From: Eisenbergiella tayi | GTDB lineage: Bacteria > Bacillota > Clostridia > Lachnospirales > Lachnospiraceae | Direction of reading: 5' to 3' | Assembly: GCF_001881565.1 (NCBI RefSeq) | Contig: NZ_MPDJ01000002.1 | Coordinates: 186,001 to 250,000 of the forward strand | Length of the DNA: 64,000 nucleotides | Shown: piece after piece, positions 43,988-53,141 of the stretch | Layout: each line of letters opens with the position of its first letter | Position numbering within the stretch: the first letter of the stretch is position 1 | Made by a program: the position numbers and the translations under genes | Notes under the pieces: model-generated | Seen by the model: only the letters and a program-made list of their open reading frames with translations | Database searches by the model: none | Told to the model about the DNA's origin: nothing

Positions 43988-46567
43988 TTATTTTATTCCG
44001 CAGACTGCATGGTTTTCAGGGGCGTCCATCCAGAGGCAGATATTTTTATCTTTGAAATCGTAGACGGAAATCATGTAGTTCAGTGTTTCTTCTTCCGGGC
44101 ATAGTTGTGTAAATATATCCGGATATTCCTTGAAGGCTTCTCTTTGGTAACATACGGTGTTTCGGGCGGTGTCTATGGCGGCGTAGAAGATGTCGGCTTC
44201 GACGAGGTCCTGGAACATGTGGCTTCCGAAGCTTAGTTCGGGCATGTAGCCGGCACGGTCGTCCGATACCTCGCATATTCCGCAGAAGCCGGAGATGTCG
44301 GCAAAGGTTGTCGGGATTCCGAGCTCAGGGGATGAGGTTCCGAGTCTGCCCGGGACTATCAGGAGTATGTTTTGGGGTTCTTTCTGGTTGTTGAAGTGTT
44401 TGTTGAGCTTTCCTATGATTCCTGCCACTTCGGGTTTTCTTGCGTAGGGGTATTCGTAGTAGGCCTTGGGATCTATGAGTACTGCTCCGTCCAGTTTTCT
44501 GCATACGGAATGTCCCATGCAGGCATCATGGATGTCAAAAAAGCAGTTTTCTTTTTTGAGGAGGGGGACTTTGACTCCGCCGCCTTCCGGCCCTACATAA
44601 AGCGGGCGGCATTGAAGGAGGTTGAGCATAAAATCGCCGTTTTCTGCGCAGTTCACTGTGTATTCAATGTCCACCGGATTGCCGTATACCTGCTGCAGTT
44701 TGCGGAGCAGGGCCTTCATCAGCTCTGTAAATGTCTCCTTTTCCAGCAGCTTCTGGCAGCTGACAAACCATACGTTTCTTGGTCTGCCGCTGTCATACAG
44801 TCGCTGTTCCGCTTCATAATCATGCTCAAGGAGCAGTCTTTTCAGCCATTCGGGGATATCCGGCAGCACCTGTTCCAAATCCTTTTCCGCCAGTGTATTT
44901 TTCTCCAGATCCAGCACGTCTATCTTATGCTGGGAAAAGCGGTGTTTTTCCGCTGTATTCCGCGCCATGGTTATTGTGGGGCGATCCAGGTTCACGAGGC
45001 GGGGGTAATCATTTTCCGTCCGATCCACAGCCTTTGTGCCCAGCCCCATTACCAGCCGGAGCATGCCTTCATCCGGGCGGATATCCTTCTGCAGCTTATA
45101 GGTGCTGTAGCTGTATCCCACTCCCGCGGCGCAGGGCATATATAAATTTCCATAATAGGAGCCCGATACTCTCTGGACCAGGACCGCCATCTGTTCGTCC
45201 TTTCCCTCCAGCCCGCGCTGTCTCCGGTATTCCAGGGCCGAAATATCCATTGTGCTGGCGTATACCTGCCGTACCGCATTTTCGAACATGGCAAGCCTTT
45301 CCTCCGGCATGCCCCTGTTGGCACAGAACACGGATTCATATTTTCCTGCAAAGGCATTGCCGAACCCGTCTTCCAGAAAGCTGGAAGAACGCACAATAAT
45401 GGGGGTCTGCCCGAAATAGTCCAGCATTGTGCGGAACTGTTCCCGGATATTGGAGGGGAAGCTCCCCTTAAGCAGCCCTTCCCGGAGCCGGCCGGCCTCA
45501 CTGAAATACCCGTCATCCGTGCGCTGCGCAATCCGCATATCCCAGCACCCGTTTGCCACAATATACGTATAAAAAACGTCCGATCCGATATAAAAGGAAT
45601 CGTGAGGTTCATAATAACCCTGATATGCAGGCAGCTCCTTCTCCGCAATTTTTCTTGCCAGCAGCATTCCGCAGGCCTTGCCTCCAATGGCCCCGCTGCC
45701 GATCATACGATCCCGCAGGGCAAAATAATCCGTACCCGTGAAATATTTTTTAATCAGTTCCTGCATTTTCTCGTCCCGGGTCATCGTGCTCTCTATAATC
45801 TGCGCCTCCGTTTCCTCTGAAAAACGGCCTTCCCTATACTGCATCTTCGCCATGGTAAAAAAACGGTCATGGCTGTCCGCATTCAGATCCTGGAGTGTTG
45901 TCTCTTTTTCCTGGCGCAGGACGTAATAGCGTCCGATTCCCATTCCGTCCGTCACCGCCTCAAACCGCTGCTTTTCGCTGTTCCATACATGGGGAAGAAA
46001 CATATTTCCCGAATACCGGTTCCAGACCTTCAGGGGATGCAGGTACAGACTGTCTCTATCTGCGTATACATCCAGAAAAAGCTGCGTCGTATCCCTGATC
46101 CGCGCCACCGCATCAAAGGAATGCCTTCCCCGTATCAGAGGGAAGAAGGCCACCGTATCCAGCTGAAACAGATAGGGACAGGTCACACGGAAAAAATTCC
46201 CCATCATCAGATCCGTATACCAGACCGACTGCAGCTGGGAAAGGCAGTCAAATACATAAAAGGCCTCTCTTCCTTCCTCCCTTATTCTCTCGTGAATCCC
46301 CACCGTAAAGCTTTCAAACCCCTGTTCCGGCTGAAATTCATAGATTCTCAGCCCTTCGCAGGGTTCCAGCACAGCTTCATGCTGCGCAAACCTGATATAA
46401 ATAAGCTTTTTCCCGTCCTTCAGCGCCTGTGCTGCAAACGAACGTGCGAAAAAAAAGTATTCCTCCAGGTCGGAAACCTGAAACACAACATTATCTCCAA
46501 GCCGGATAAAATCCAGCGCTTCATCCATTCCTGCAATTCCGCTCAATATCTTGTCAAATGCCGCCAT
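43988..46567 (-). CDS. PEP synthase/PPDK N-terminal ATP-grasp protein with KaiC-like N-domain
   Basis: An 859-aa protein from ATG 46567 (MAAFDK; AAAGGAG 7 bp upstream). Residues about 1-240 resemble a RecA/KaiC-type fold (LGDNVVFQVSDLEEYFFFARSFAAQAL) without a visible Walker A. Residues about 290-700 carry the PEP/pyruvate-binding ATP-grasp pattern: GAIGGKACGMLLARKIA, TPIIVRSSSFLEDGFGNAFAGKYESVF, MAVLVQRVSG. The swivelling phospho-His domain and the PEP barrel of true PEP synthase are absent, so it cannot complete that reaction alone. The role is unknown; a phosphotransfer or regulatory ATPase is possible. Confidence 0.75.
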   Translation of the reverse strand: MAAFDKILSGIAGMDEALDFIRLGDNVVFQVSDLEEYFFFARSFAAQALKDGKKLIYIRFAQHEAVLEPCEGLRIYEFQPEQGFESFTVGIHERIREEGREAFYVFDCLSQLQSVWYTDLMMGNFFRVTCPYLFQLDTVAFFPLIRGRHSFDAVARIRDTTQLFLDVYADRDSLYLHPLKVWNRYSGNMFLPHVWNSEKQRFEAVTDGMGIGRYYVLRQEKETTLQDLNADSHDRFFTMAKMQYREGRFSEETEAQIIESTMTRDEKMQELIKKYFTGTDYFALRDRMIGSGAIGGKACGMLLARKIAEKELPAYQGYYEPHDSFYIGSDVFYTYIVANGCWDMRIAQRTDDGYFSEAGRLREGLLKGSFPSNIREQFRTMLDYFGQTPIIVRSSSFLEDGFGNAFAGKYESVFCANRGMPEERLAMFENAVRQVYASTMDISALEYRRQRGLEGKDEQMAVLVQRVSGSYYGNLYMPCAAGVGYSYSTYKLQKDIRPDEGMLRLVMGLGTKAVDRTENDYPRLVNLDRPTITMARNTAEKHRFSQHKIDVLDLEKNTLAEKDLEQVLPDIPEWLKRLLLEHDYEAEQRLYDSGRPRNVWFVSCQKLLEKETFTELMKALLRKLQQVYGNPVDIEYTVNCAENGDFMLNLLQCRPLYVGPEGGGVKVPLLKKENCFFDIHDACMGHSVCRKLDGAVLIDPKAYYEYPYARKPEVAGIIGKLNKHFNNQKEPQNILLIVPGRLGTSSPELGIPTTFADISGFCGICEVSDDRAGYMPELSFGSHMFQDLVEADIFYAAIDTARNTVCYQREAFKEYPDIFTQLCPEEETLNYMISVYDFKDKNICLWMDAPENHAVCGIK

Positions 46568-46601
46568 ATCCATACTCCTTTATTTTGCGTATTTCATGTT
46601 A

Positions 46602-46646
46602 AGAAAAAAAGACGCAGAAACCGATATGATATCGACTCCTGCGTCT
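46602..46646 (-). terminator. terminator of the AKR/ADH operon
   Basis: Stem AGACGCAG/CTGCGTCT (46639-46646 with 46610-46617), with an inner CGATAT/ATATCG dyad, then a U-run leftward (A-run 46603-46610). Confidence 0.75.
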
Positions 46647-46702
46647 GTAATTTATCTTAAAGCAATGGCTGTCATTAGTCAAGAACAACGTCCTGCTTCC
46701 GC

Positions 46703-47881
46703 CTATTTCACCAGCTTATAGATTGCCAGTACATCCTGCCAGTACAGCTTCTTAAAGCCGCCGAGAGGGGATTCCTCACCGAAAGCCGCCCCAGTCGCCT
46801 TCTTTGCCATTTCCTCCAGCCTGTCCTCTCCGATGCCAAGCTCTGCGAGTGTGCCGGGCAGCCCCATCCTCTTAAAGAATGTCCGCAGCCGGGCAATTCC
46901 TTCCTGAACGATGGCATCGGGATCCCGGTAGCTGCCTTCCACACCCATCACATTGACAGCAAACTGGACGAACATATTGATATTATCTTTATATACATAC
47001 TGCATCCAGCCGGGCGTCAGAACGGCGAGGCCTGCGCCGTGCGCCACATCATAAATGGCGGAAAGCTCATGCTCCATGCCGTGACATGCCCAGTCCTGCT
47101 CACGTCCCATGCCTACCAGGCCGTTATGGGCCACGGTCCCTGAGAAGCCGAGCTCTGCCCAGGCATCATAATTCTGCGGATCATCCAGCGCGATCGGCGC
47201 ATTCTTCATCAATGTTTTCAGAGTAACCTCGCACAGCCCGTCCGTGAGATCCGTATGGGTTGTGTTGGTGAAGTAACGCTCGAACACATGGCTCATCATA
47301 TCCGCAACACCGTTTGCCAGCTGATTTTTAGGAAGGGTGAAAAATAGTTCCGGATCCATAACGCTGAGCAGCGGCCGGATAAGAGGGCTGCCGTAACCGA
47401 ACTTAAGCTGCTTTTCTTCATTGGTGATAACGGAATCCCCGCTGGATTCACTTCCCGCCGCAGGAATCGTGAGGACTGTGGCTACGGGCAGAGCCTTTTC
47501 AACGGGTTTTCCCTGTTCGTAAACCTCCCAGATATCCCCGTCGTAATAAACGCCCATGGCAATAGCTTTTGCAGAGTCAATGGTACTTCCTCCGCCTACC
47601 GCAAGAATGAGATCCACGTTTTCCTTTTTGCACAGTGCGATCCCTTCATGCACAAGGGAAAGCCTGGGATTGGGCTTAACGCCTCCCAGCTCCGCAAAGG
47701 AAATACCGCTTTCCTTCAAGGATGCGGTTACCGTATCATACAGGCCGCTCTTCTTTATGCTTCCGCTTCCATAATGAAGCAGAACCTTGGATGCATGGGG
47801 CTTCAGAAGTTCCCCGATTCGTTTTTCCTCACCTTTTCCGAACAAAATCCGTGCGGGTGTGTAAAGATCAAAATTCAGCAT
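46703..47881 (-). CDS. iron-containing alcohol dehydrogenase (butanol dehydrogenase-like)
   Basis: A 392-aa group III ADH. NAD(P) site AVGGGSTIDSAKAIAMG; metal-ligand region NGVADMMSHVFERYF with further His in GMEHELSAIYDVAHGAGLAVL, matching the Asp/His/His/His iron or zinc site of the BdhA/YqhD group. It reduces aldehydes or short-chain ketones with NAD(P)H. Ribosome site AGGAGG. It lies 20 bp after the aldo/keto reductase in one operon controlled by the divergent MerR regulator, which points to aldehyde detoxification. Confidence 0.92.
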   Translation of the reverse strand: MLNFDLYTPARILFGKGEEKRIGELLKPHASKVLLHYGSGSIKKSGLYDTVTASLKESGISFAELGGVKPNPRLSLVHEGIALCKKENVDLILAVGGGSTIDSAKAIAMGVYYDGDIWEVYEQGKPVEKALPVATVLTIPAAGSESSGDSVITNEEKQLKFGYGSPLIRPLLSVMDPELFFTLPKNQLANGVADMMSHVFERYFTNTTHTDLTDGLCEVTLKTLMKNAPIALDDPQNYDAWAELGFSGTVAHNGLVGMGREQDWACHGMEHELSAIYDVAHGAGLAVLTPGWMQYVYKDNINMFVQFAVNVMGVEGSYRDPDAIVQEGIARLRTFFKRMGLPGTLAELGIGEDRLEEMAKKATGAAFGEESPLGGFKKLYWQDVLAIYKLVK

Positions 47882-47901
47882 GTAAATATCCTCCTGATAT
47901 A

Positions 47902-48753
47902 TTAAAATGTTGTTGTGTCAGGGTCTGATGAATAGCCGACGCAGCCCTTCAGATCCGCGATCAGCTGCACATCGGCCGCTTCCAGTTCAAAATCGAATAC
48001 CTGCGTATTTTCTTTTATACGGGAAGGCGTCACCGACTTGGGAAGCGGCAGATACCCTCTCTGCAGGCTCCAGCGGATACAGATCTGGGCAATGGACTTA
48101 CCGTATTTCTCCGCCAGCGCCTTCATTTCCGGTACCTCGAAGATTTTGCCGACACCCAGCGGACTGTATGCCTCCAACTGGATATTATGGGAACGGCAGT
48201 AATCCACAACTTCGTCCTGGGTTTCTCCGGGACATAGCCTGATCTGGTTTACCATAGGAGCCACTGTCGCGGTTTTCATCAACTCTTCGATATGATGGGG
48301 CCGGAAATTACTGATTCCGATGGCGCGGATGCGGCCGGCCTTATACAATTCTTCAAACGCCTTCCATGTACCGGCATTCGCCTCCTGCCAGTGATCACGG
48401 AATGCTATGGGATTGGGCCAGTGGATCAGATAAAGATCAAGATAATCCATATCCAGCTTTTTCATTGTCTCCTCAAAGGCGGCAAGAGTTCTCTCATAGC
48501 CATGCTCGCTGTTGGTTAATTTAGATGTAATGAAAAGTTCCTTCCTGTCAATGCCGCTTTTCTTTACGGCAAGCCCCACACTCTCTTCATTGCCGTATCC
48601 CTGCGCGGTATCAATGTGACGGTATCCCGCTTCAATCGCGCTGAGAACAGACGATACACAGACATCCCCGTCCGGGGTCTGCCAGGTTCCGAATCCGATG
48701 CACGGGATTTCCACCCCATTGGACAGCTTGTAGCAATCGGTCAGTGAATTCAT
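47902..48753 (-). CDS. aldo/keto reductase (AKR5-like)
   Basis: A 283-aa (beta/alpha)8 enzyme: GFGTWQTPDG, GYRHIDTAQGYGNEE (catalytic Asp and Tyr), SKLTNSEHGYE (Lys), YLDLYLIHWPNP (His), and cofactor loop PLPKSVTPSRIKEN. It reduces aldehydes or ketones, probably with NADPH. Ribosome site GGGAGG. First gene of the operon with the ADH, transcribed from the MerR-type promoter at 48807-48837. Confidence 0.92.
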   Translation of the reverse strand: MNSLTDCYKLSNGVEIPCIGFGTWQTPDGDVCVSSVLSAIEAGYRHIDTAQGYGNEESVGLAVKKSGIDRKELFITSKLTNSEHGYERTLAAFEETMKKLDMDYLDLYLIHWPNPIAFRDHWQEANAGTWKAFEELYKAGRIRAIGISNFRPHHIEELMKTATVAPMVNQIRLCPGETQDEVVDYCRSHNIQLEAYSPLGVGKIFEVPEMKALAEKYGKSIAQICIRWSLQRGYLPLPKSVTPSRIKENTQVFDFELEAADVQLIADLKGCVGYSSDPDTTTF

Positions 48754-48775
48754 ATCTTTCCTCCCTTTCTGTTGC

Positions 48776-48805
48776 TTGACATATCAGTTAAAAGTCCTGT
48801 ATGAT
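48776..48805 (+). promoter_or_regulatory. promoter of the MerR regulator gene
   Basis: TTGACA (48776-48781), 18-bp spacer, TATGAT (48800-48805), reading toward the MerR gene. It overlaps the divergent, MerR-controlled promoter. Confidence 0.7.
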
Positions 48806-48806
48806 G

Positions 48807-48837
48807 ATCATAAACCTTAGTGTTAACGCTAAGTCAA
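48807..48837 (-). promoter_or_regulatory. MerR-type 19-bp-spacer promoter and operator for the AKR/ADH operon
   Basis: Leftward TTGACT (48832-48837), 19-bp spacer, TATGAT (48807-48812). The spacer is filled by the dyad CTTAGTGTTAACGCTAAG (48816-48833, one mismatched pair). The long spacer with a dyad in it is the hallmark of MerR-activated promoters. Confidence 0.85.
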
Positions 48838-48879
48838 GACTTTTTTCATTCACGCGATAAATTACCAGGAGGTATCCCT

Positions 48880-49290
48880 ATGGGTTATACAGTAAAAAAA
48901 GTGGCGGAAAAAACAAAACTGAGTCCGAATGCTCTGAGGTATTATGAAAAAGAAGGCCTGCTGCCGAATGTAGGCCGTACAAAAGGCGGAATCCGCCTCT
49001 ATTCCGATGAGGATCTGGAATGGATCGGATTGATCTGCTGCCTGAAAAATACAGGCATGTCCATAAAACAAATACGGGATTTTGTCACCCTGAGCCTGCA
49101 GGGGCCTGAGACGCTCAAGGACAGATGTGAAATGCTCGTGGAACACAAGCGGGAGGTAGAGGAGCATATCGAAGAAATGAACCGCTATCTGGAAAAAGTC
49201 ACCTGTAAAATTTCATACTTTACACAGCAGTATGAAGATTACCTCACCCAAAATGCGGAGGAAGCGAAAGGTGACTGCGTAAAGGAATGA
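48880..49290 (+). CDS. MerR family regulator (AdhR-like)
   Basis: A 136-aa protein from ATG 48880 (MGYTVKKVAEKT) with AGGAGG 7 bp upstream. N-terminal winged helix (TKLSPNALRYYEKEGLLPNVGRTKGGIRLYSDEDL) and a C-terminal coiled coil (about 80-120). It is close in form to AdhR, the thiol/aldehyde-responsive MerR that activates alcohol dehydrogenase. Cys residues occur within LICCLKNTG and in the C-terminal part (KVTCKIS). It faces the AKR/ADH operon across a shared operator. Confidence 0.9.
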   Translation: MGYTVKKVAEKTKLSPNALRYYEKEGLLPNVGRTKGGIRLYSDEDLEWIGLICCLKNTGMSIKQIRDFVTLSLQGPETLKDRCEMLVEHKREVEEHIEEMNRYLEKVTCKISYFTQQYEDYLTQNAEEAKGDCVKE

Positions 49291-49317
49291 CGGGCATTTT
49301 TCAATACCCGTCATTCC
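49284..49317. terminator. hairpin between the convergent MerR and sulfatase genes
   Basis: Perfect 11-bp stem GGAATGACGGG (49284-49294) with its complement (49307-49317). It spans the MerR stop codon and may serve both directions; U-runs are weak. Confidence 0.6.
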
Positions 49318-49358
49318 TTCGTTCGTACATTTCATTTACCCAGCTTTCCCGCCGGCCT

Positions 49359-50777
49359 TTACGCCTCGACGGAATTCCACTCTTTCTCATAATCCTCATT
49401 TCTTTGCGGCATGACCGCACCCGTACTCTGTCTCCAGTCATGAAGCATTTTCTTCAGCCGGGAAGCGATTTCCGGCTCTTCTTCGGACACATCCCTGCTT
49501 TCACTGATATCCTGTTCCAAATTAAAAAGCACGGTTTTCCCATCCTCGTAAAATTCAATTAATTTGTATTTCCCCAGCCGTACGCTTCCTCCCGGAGTTC
49601 CCCCCTGGTTTCCATAATGGGGATAATGCCAGAAAACAGGACGTTCCGGTATTTCTTTTCCCTGTAAAAGCGGCAGGATACTGACGCCGTCGCAGGCCTG
49701 TCCCTCCTCCGGCGCCAAACCGGCCACGTCCAGCAAGGTAGGATAAAAATCAGGCGTGGTGATCGGTACGGCGCACGAACTTCCCGCCGCAACATGTCCG
49801 GGCCACCAAACCCAAGCAGGCACCAGGGTTCCGCCTTCATACATCCAGCCTTTTCCTTCCGCCGCCGGGAAATTGCAGGTAGGGCTTCCCTCGGAGGTAC
49901 TTAACCCTCCATTATCAGAGGTGAATATAACAATAGTATCTCTTCCATGCCCTTCCTGCTCCAGGGCATTCCTTAAACGTCCTATATTCCAGTCAAGATT
50001 CCAAATCATAGCCGCATAATTGGGATCTGACTGGACTATTCTTCTTTTTACACATTGATCCTTTTTATTTATCGTATGAAAATGTTCCCCTTCTATCAGC
50101 GCTTCTGTCCGATCCAGGCGCATGCGGGATGCTTTTTCCTGAAATTTAAGGATATCATCGGGCTTGGCCTGTATCGGATTATGCACCGCATAATGGCAGA
50201 AGTTCAGAAAAAACGGTTTGTCATCCGGAGCTTTCCTTATCAGATCAATCGCTTCATCGGTCAGCCGATCCGTCAGATACTCTCCCTCCGGCCCATCCTC
50301 CAATGTGGGGATATGATAAGGGCTGAAATAACCGTACGAAGGATGTCCCCATTCGCACCCGCCTATATTTACATCAAACCCAAAGTTCTCAGGAAGGTAA
50401 TTTCCTCCCCCCAAATGCCACTTGCCCACATGCCAGGTCTGATAGCCTGCATTTCTCAATCTTTCCGCCACCGTTATAGTATTTTCCGGCATATGCTTCA
50501 AATAGGGAGCGTCAATTAATTTCCCTCTCAGAGGATGAAAGGTGCCGCTTTCATCAATCCAATCCGTAACTCCTATCCTCGCGGGATACTGCCCCGACAA
50601 AAAGCTTGCCCTCGACGGTGAGCATACCGGACAGGCCGCATATGCACAATCGAACCGCATCCCTTCCCTGCACATTTGATCAATATTGGGTGTCTCATAG
50701 AATGTACTTCCTGAACATCCCAAATCACGCCATCCCATGTCATCCATAAAAATGAAAACTATATTTGGCTGCTGCAT
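49359..50777 (-). CDS. cysteine-type sulfatase (S1 family)
   Basis: A 472-aa protein from ATG 50777 (MQQPNIVFIFMDDMG) with GAGGAAA upstream. Metal-site FMDDMGWRDLG, then the formylglycine signature CSPSRASFLSG (about 64), then HVGKWHLGG. The Cys must be converted to formylglycine, in anaerobes by a radical-SAM anSME; that gene is not in the window. No signal peptide is visible, so it probably works in the cytoplasm on imported sulfated sugars. A terminator separates it from the GH42 gene upstream. Confidence 0.9.
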   Translation of the reverse strand: MQQPNIVFIFMDDMGWRDLGCSGSTFYETPNIDQMCREGMRFDCAYAACPVCSPSRASFLSGQYPARIGVTDWIDESGTFHPLRGKLIDAPYLKHMPENTITVAERLRNAGYQTWHVGKWHLGGGNYLPENFGFDVNIGGCEWGHPSYGYFSPYHIPTLEDGPEGEYLTDRLTDEAIDLIRKAPDDKPFFLNFCHYAVHNPIQAKPDDILKFQEKASRMRLDRTEALIEGEHFHTINKKDQCVKRRIVQSDPNYAAMIWNLDWNIGRLRNALEQEGHGRDTIVIFTSDNGGLSTSEGSPTCNFPAAEGKGWMYEGGTLVPAWVWWPGHVAAGSSCAVPITTPDFYPTLLDVAGLAPEEGQACDGVSILPLLQGKEIPERPVFWHYPHYGNQGGTPGGSVRLGKYKLIEFYEDGKTVLFNLEQDISESRDVSEEEPEIASRLKKMLHDWRQSTGAVMPQRNEDYEKEWNSVEA

Positions 50778-50946
50778 AACCGATTTCCTCCTCTGAATCC
50801 ATATCCTCTGCATCCATAAATATCAGGTTCCTGTAAAACCGTACTGCCGGATAACCTCCAAAAACTCCGGCCCTCATAAAATTCATTGTACCCCCATTCC
50901 GGGCCGCCCGTCCAGATAAACTGCATTCCTGTTTCTGAAATAAATA

Positions 50947-51012
50947 AAAACAGGTACAGAATCAACAAACAGCTGCACCATGCGGCAGATTCATTGATTC
51001 CGTACCTGTTTT
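50947..51012 (-). terminator. terminator after the GH42 gene
   Basis: 19-bp stem with one mismatch, 50947-50965 with 50994-51012. Leftward it runs into an A/T tract with five consecutive U. It lies 43 bp past the GH42 stop, so the sulfatase is either a separate unit or reached by read-through. Confidence 0.8.
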
Positions 51013-51055
51013 CTTTCTATGTCCGAAGCATGAACTTCAAGCACATCCATACGTC

Positions 51056-53080
51056 CTATTTACATACAATCAATTCCCCGTCAAAAGGAGCCAGCACAAG
51101 CCTTTCTGTGAAGCTTTCGCCTTTAAGTACCCCCTTCCCCGGCTGTTCCAGCATTACTTCCTTCACCTTTGACGTCGTGTTCACATACAGCGTTTCCTCT
51201 TCGGAAATCTTACGCACCACCACTCCCTCTGGCGCGTCAATTCCGGGACTAATCCCTTCTTCTTCCGCTATCTGCCCATACAGCCAGTCCAGAAGCGGTT
51301 CGCTGGTTTCCGCCGAAGTATAATAGGCCTTTCCTTTTCCGTACCGGTTCACGGATACTGCACAGGAACCGTCCTCCTCTTCATAACAGGCATAAGCCTG
51401 TGCAGCGGACAGCTCCAGCAGCTCCCAGTACGAAACCTCGCAGATAACCTGCTGTGTTCCCCTGCCGTCTTCCGTTCCCTCTGTCACGCATTTTCTGACG
51501 CAGAGGTTTTTCATCGGTGTCTTTTCCCCTTTTGCAGGCGGATGCACCATGGTGCGTTCAAAACCGGCGACACGCAGGCCGAATACATCGGATAAAAGGC
51601 CCGGCTGGAAGGTATCAAATACCGAATTGTTTTCATTCACCTTCGCCGAATATGCCGTCATTATGGCAATGCCGCCCTCTTTCACAAAATTTCTGACATT
51701 CCGGGCCATCTCTTCCGTCATGATCGCGTGGCCGGGAATCACAAGGATTTTATAGTTCCCGGACATATTCCGTAAATCCACAAAGTTACAGTCCAGATTT
51801 CTGTAATGGAATACCTTGAAGGCATCCATAATCTGCCTTTTATAGGGGGTCCTGTAATAGTAGGTCCCGTATTCATAGACCGGCAGGTTTTCATAACAAT
51901 AGGCCAGGGCGATCTCCGGCTGAGGAAGATAAGGGAAGCCATACTCCTCAAGGACATGATAATCCGATGCTATCTGTGCAAATTCATGATATTTTCTGCC
52001 GCAGGTTCCGTCGTGATCCACCAGGCCAAAGAAAAACTGCTCTTCTCCGCCCAGCATGCTTCTCCAGGTCCATGCCAGGACCATCTGTGTCCGGTAAGCA
52101 AGGCACAGGAGCGCGTACATCCGGAGGATTCCCGCTTTCCCCGCATAGCATCCGAAATTTCCAGTCTGGAACTCGATACACCACATGGGCTTATTCAGTT
52201 CCGCCAGTCTGTGTTCATTGATCATCAGTGCATATATAAATGGATCTTCATCCTCCGGATCGAGATCCGGGTAAAATCCCACGCCGGGGTAATCCACAAA
52301 TTCCCGGCAGCCCTTAAGATAATCGAATCCCAGCGTATCTCCCTCGGACACATGATTGCTGGAATGCATCATTCCGGGAGCTTCCTGCTCCACCACATCC
52401 TTCAGCTTTATCATAAATTTCAGGACGCCGTCCCCGAAAAATCTTCTCATCTCCAGATAGGCTTCCGGAGCGCCCTTTGATGTCTCGTTGCAGGGAAGCA
52501 CCACATCCTCAAAGGAATTCAGGCGTCTGCTCCATCTCTGTGTGTTCCATGCCTTATTCAGGGAATCTATATCCTTATATTTTTCCTTCAGCCAGACCTG
52601 GAATCTCTTACAGGCCGCGTCCGAATAAGAGATAAACCCGGCACCCTGCTCGTTGCATAAGCCAAACGCCATCATGGCCGGGTGATCTTTATAGTGCCTC
52701 ACCATTTCCCTGGCAAAACGAAGTGCATAAAACTGGTAATCCGGATCATCCACATCCTCCATATAGCGCGTTACCGCCGCCTGTCTGTTCCCTCCCGGGG
52801 TAAATATATCACAGCCCGGGCACAGCTTATGTACCCATACCGGCGCCGGCCTCACGGAAACATCCAGGAAGACCTTGATCCCGGTCTCATAGAAGCCATC
52901 CATTACCTCATCGAACCATTGGAAATTATAAACGCCGTCCTGCGGCTCATAGCTGTCCCAGCAAAGGTGTCCCAGCCGTACTACCTGAAAGCCGGCTTCC
53001 TTCATCAGCGCAATATCTTTCTTCCAGCGCTCCGGCGTCCAGTCATGGGGATGGTAATTCGTTCCCACATATAATGCCAT
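51056..53080 (-). CDS. GH42 beta-galactosidase-type glycoside hydrolase
   Basis: A 674-aa cytoplasmic enzyme. It opens VGTNYHPHDWTPERWKKDI. The acid/base is the Glu of AFGLCNEQG (about 145), the nucleophile probably the Glu of MWCIEFQTGNFG (about 300). It then has the GH42 trimerisation domain (about 395-600) and a C-terminal beta domain. GH42 enzymes release beta-galactose, in some members other sugars such as arabinose. Ribosome site AGGAGG. It follows the CUT1 permease, so it would act on imported oligosaccharide. Confidence 0.87.
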   Translation of the reverse strand: MALYVGTNYHPHDWTPERWKKDIALMKEAGFQVVRLGHLCWDSYEPQDGVYNFQWFDEVMDGFYETGIKVFLDVSVRPAPVWVHKLCPGCDIFTPGGNRQAAVTRYMEDVDDPDYQFYALRFAREMVRHYKDHPAMMAFGLCNEQGAGFISYSDAACKRFQVWLKEKYKDIDSLNKAWNTQRWSRRLNSFEDVVLPCNETSKGAPEAYLEMRRFFGDGVLKFMIKLKDVVEQEAPGMMHSSNHVSEGDTLGFDYLKGCREFVDYPGVGFYPDLDPEDEDPFIYALMINEHRLAELNKPMWCIEFQTGNFGCYAGKAGILRMYALLCLAYRTQMVLAWTWRSMLGGEEQFFFGLVDHDGTCGRKYHEFAQIASDYHVLEEYGFPYLPQPEIALAYCYENLPVYEYGTYYYRTPYKRQIMDAFKVFHYRNLDCNFVDLRNMSGNYKILVIPGHAIMTEEMARNVRNFVKEGGIAIMTAYSAKVNENNSVFDTFQPGLLSDVFGLRVAGFERTMVHPPAKGEKTPMKNLCVRKCVTEGTEDGRGTQQVICEVSYWELLELSAAQAYACYEEEDGSCAVSVNRYGKGKAYYTSAETSEPLLDWLYGQIAEEEGISPGIDAPEGVVVRKISEEETLYVNTTSKVKEVMLEQPGKGVLKGESFTERLVLAPFDGELIVCK

Positions 53081-53141
53081 TTCTTTTTCCTCCTGTATTA
53101 TGCTTGTTTTCTGTAATCGGTCCTTTCTTTTCCGGACCCGC

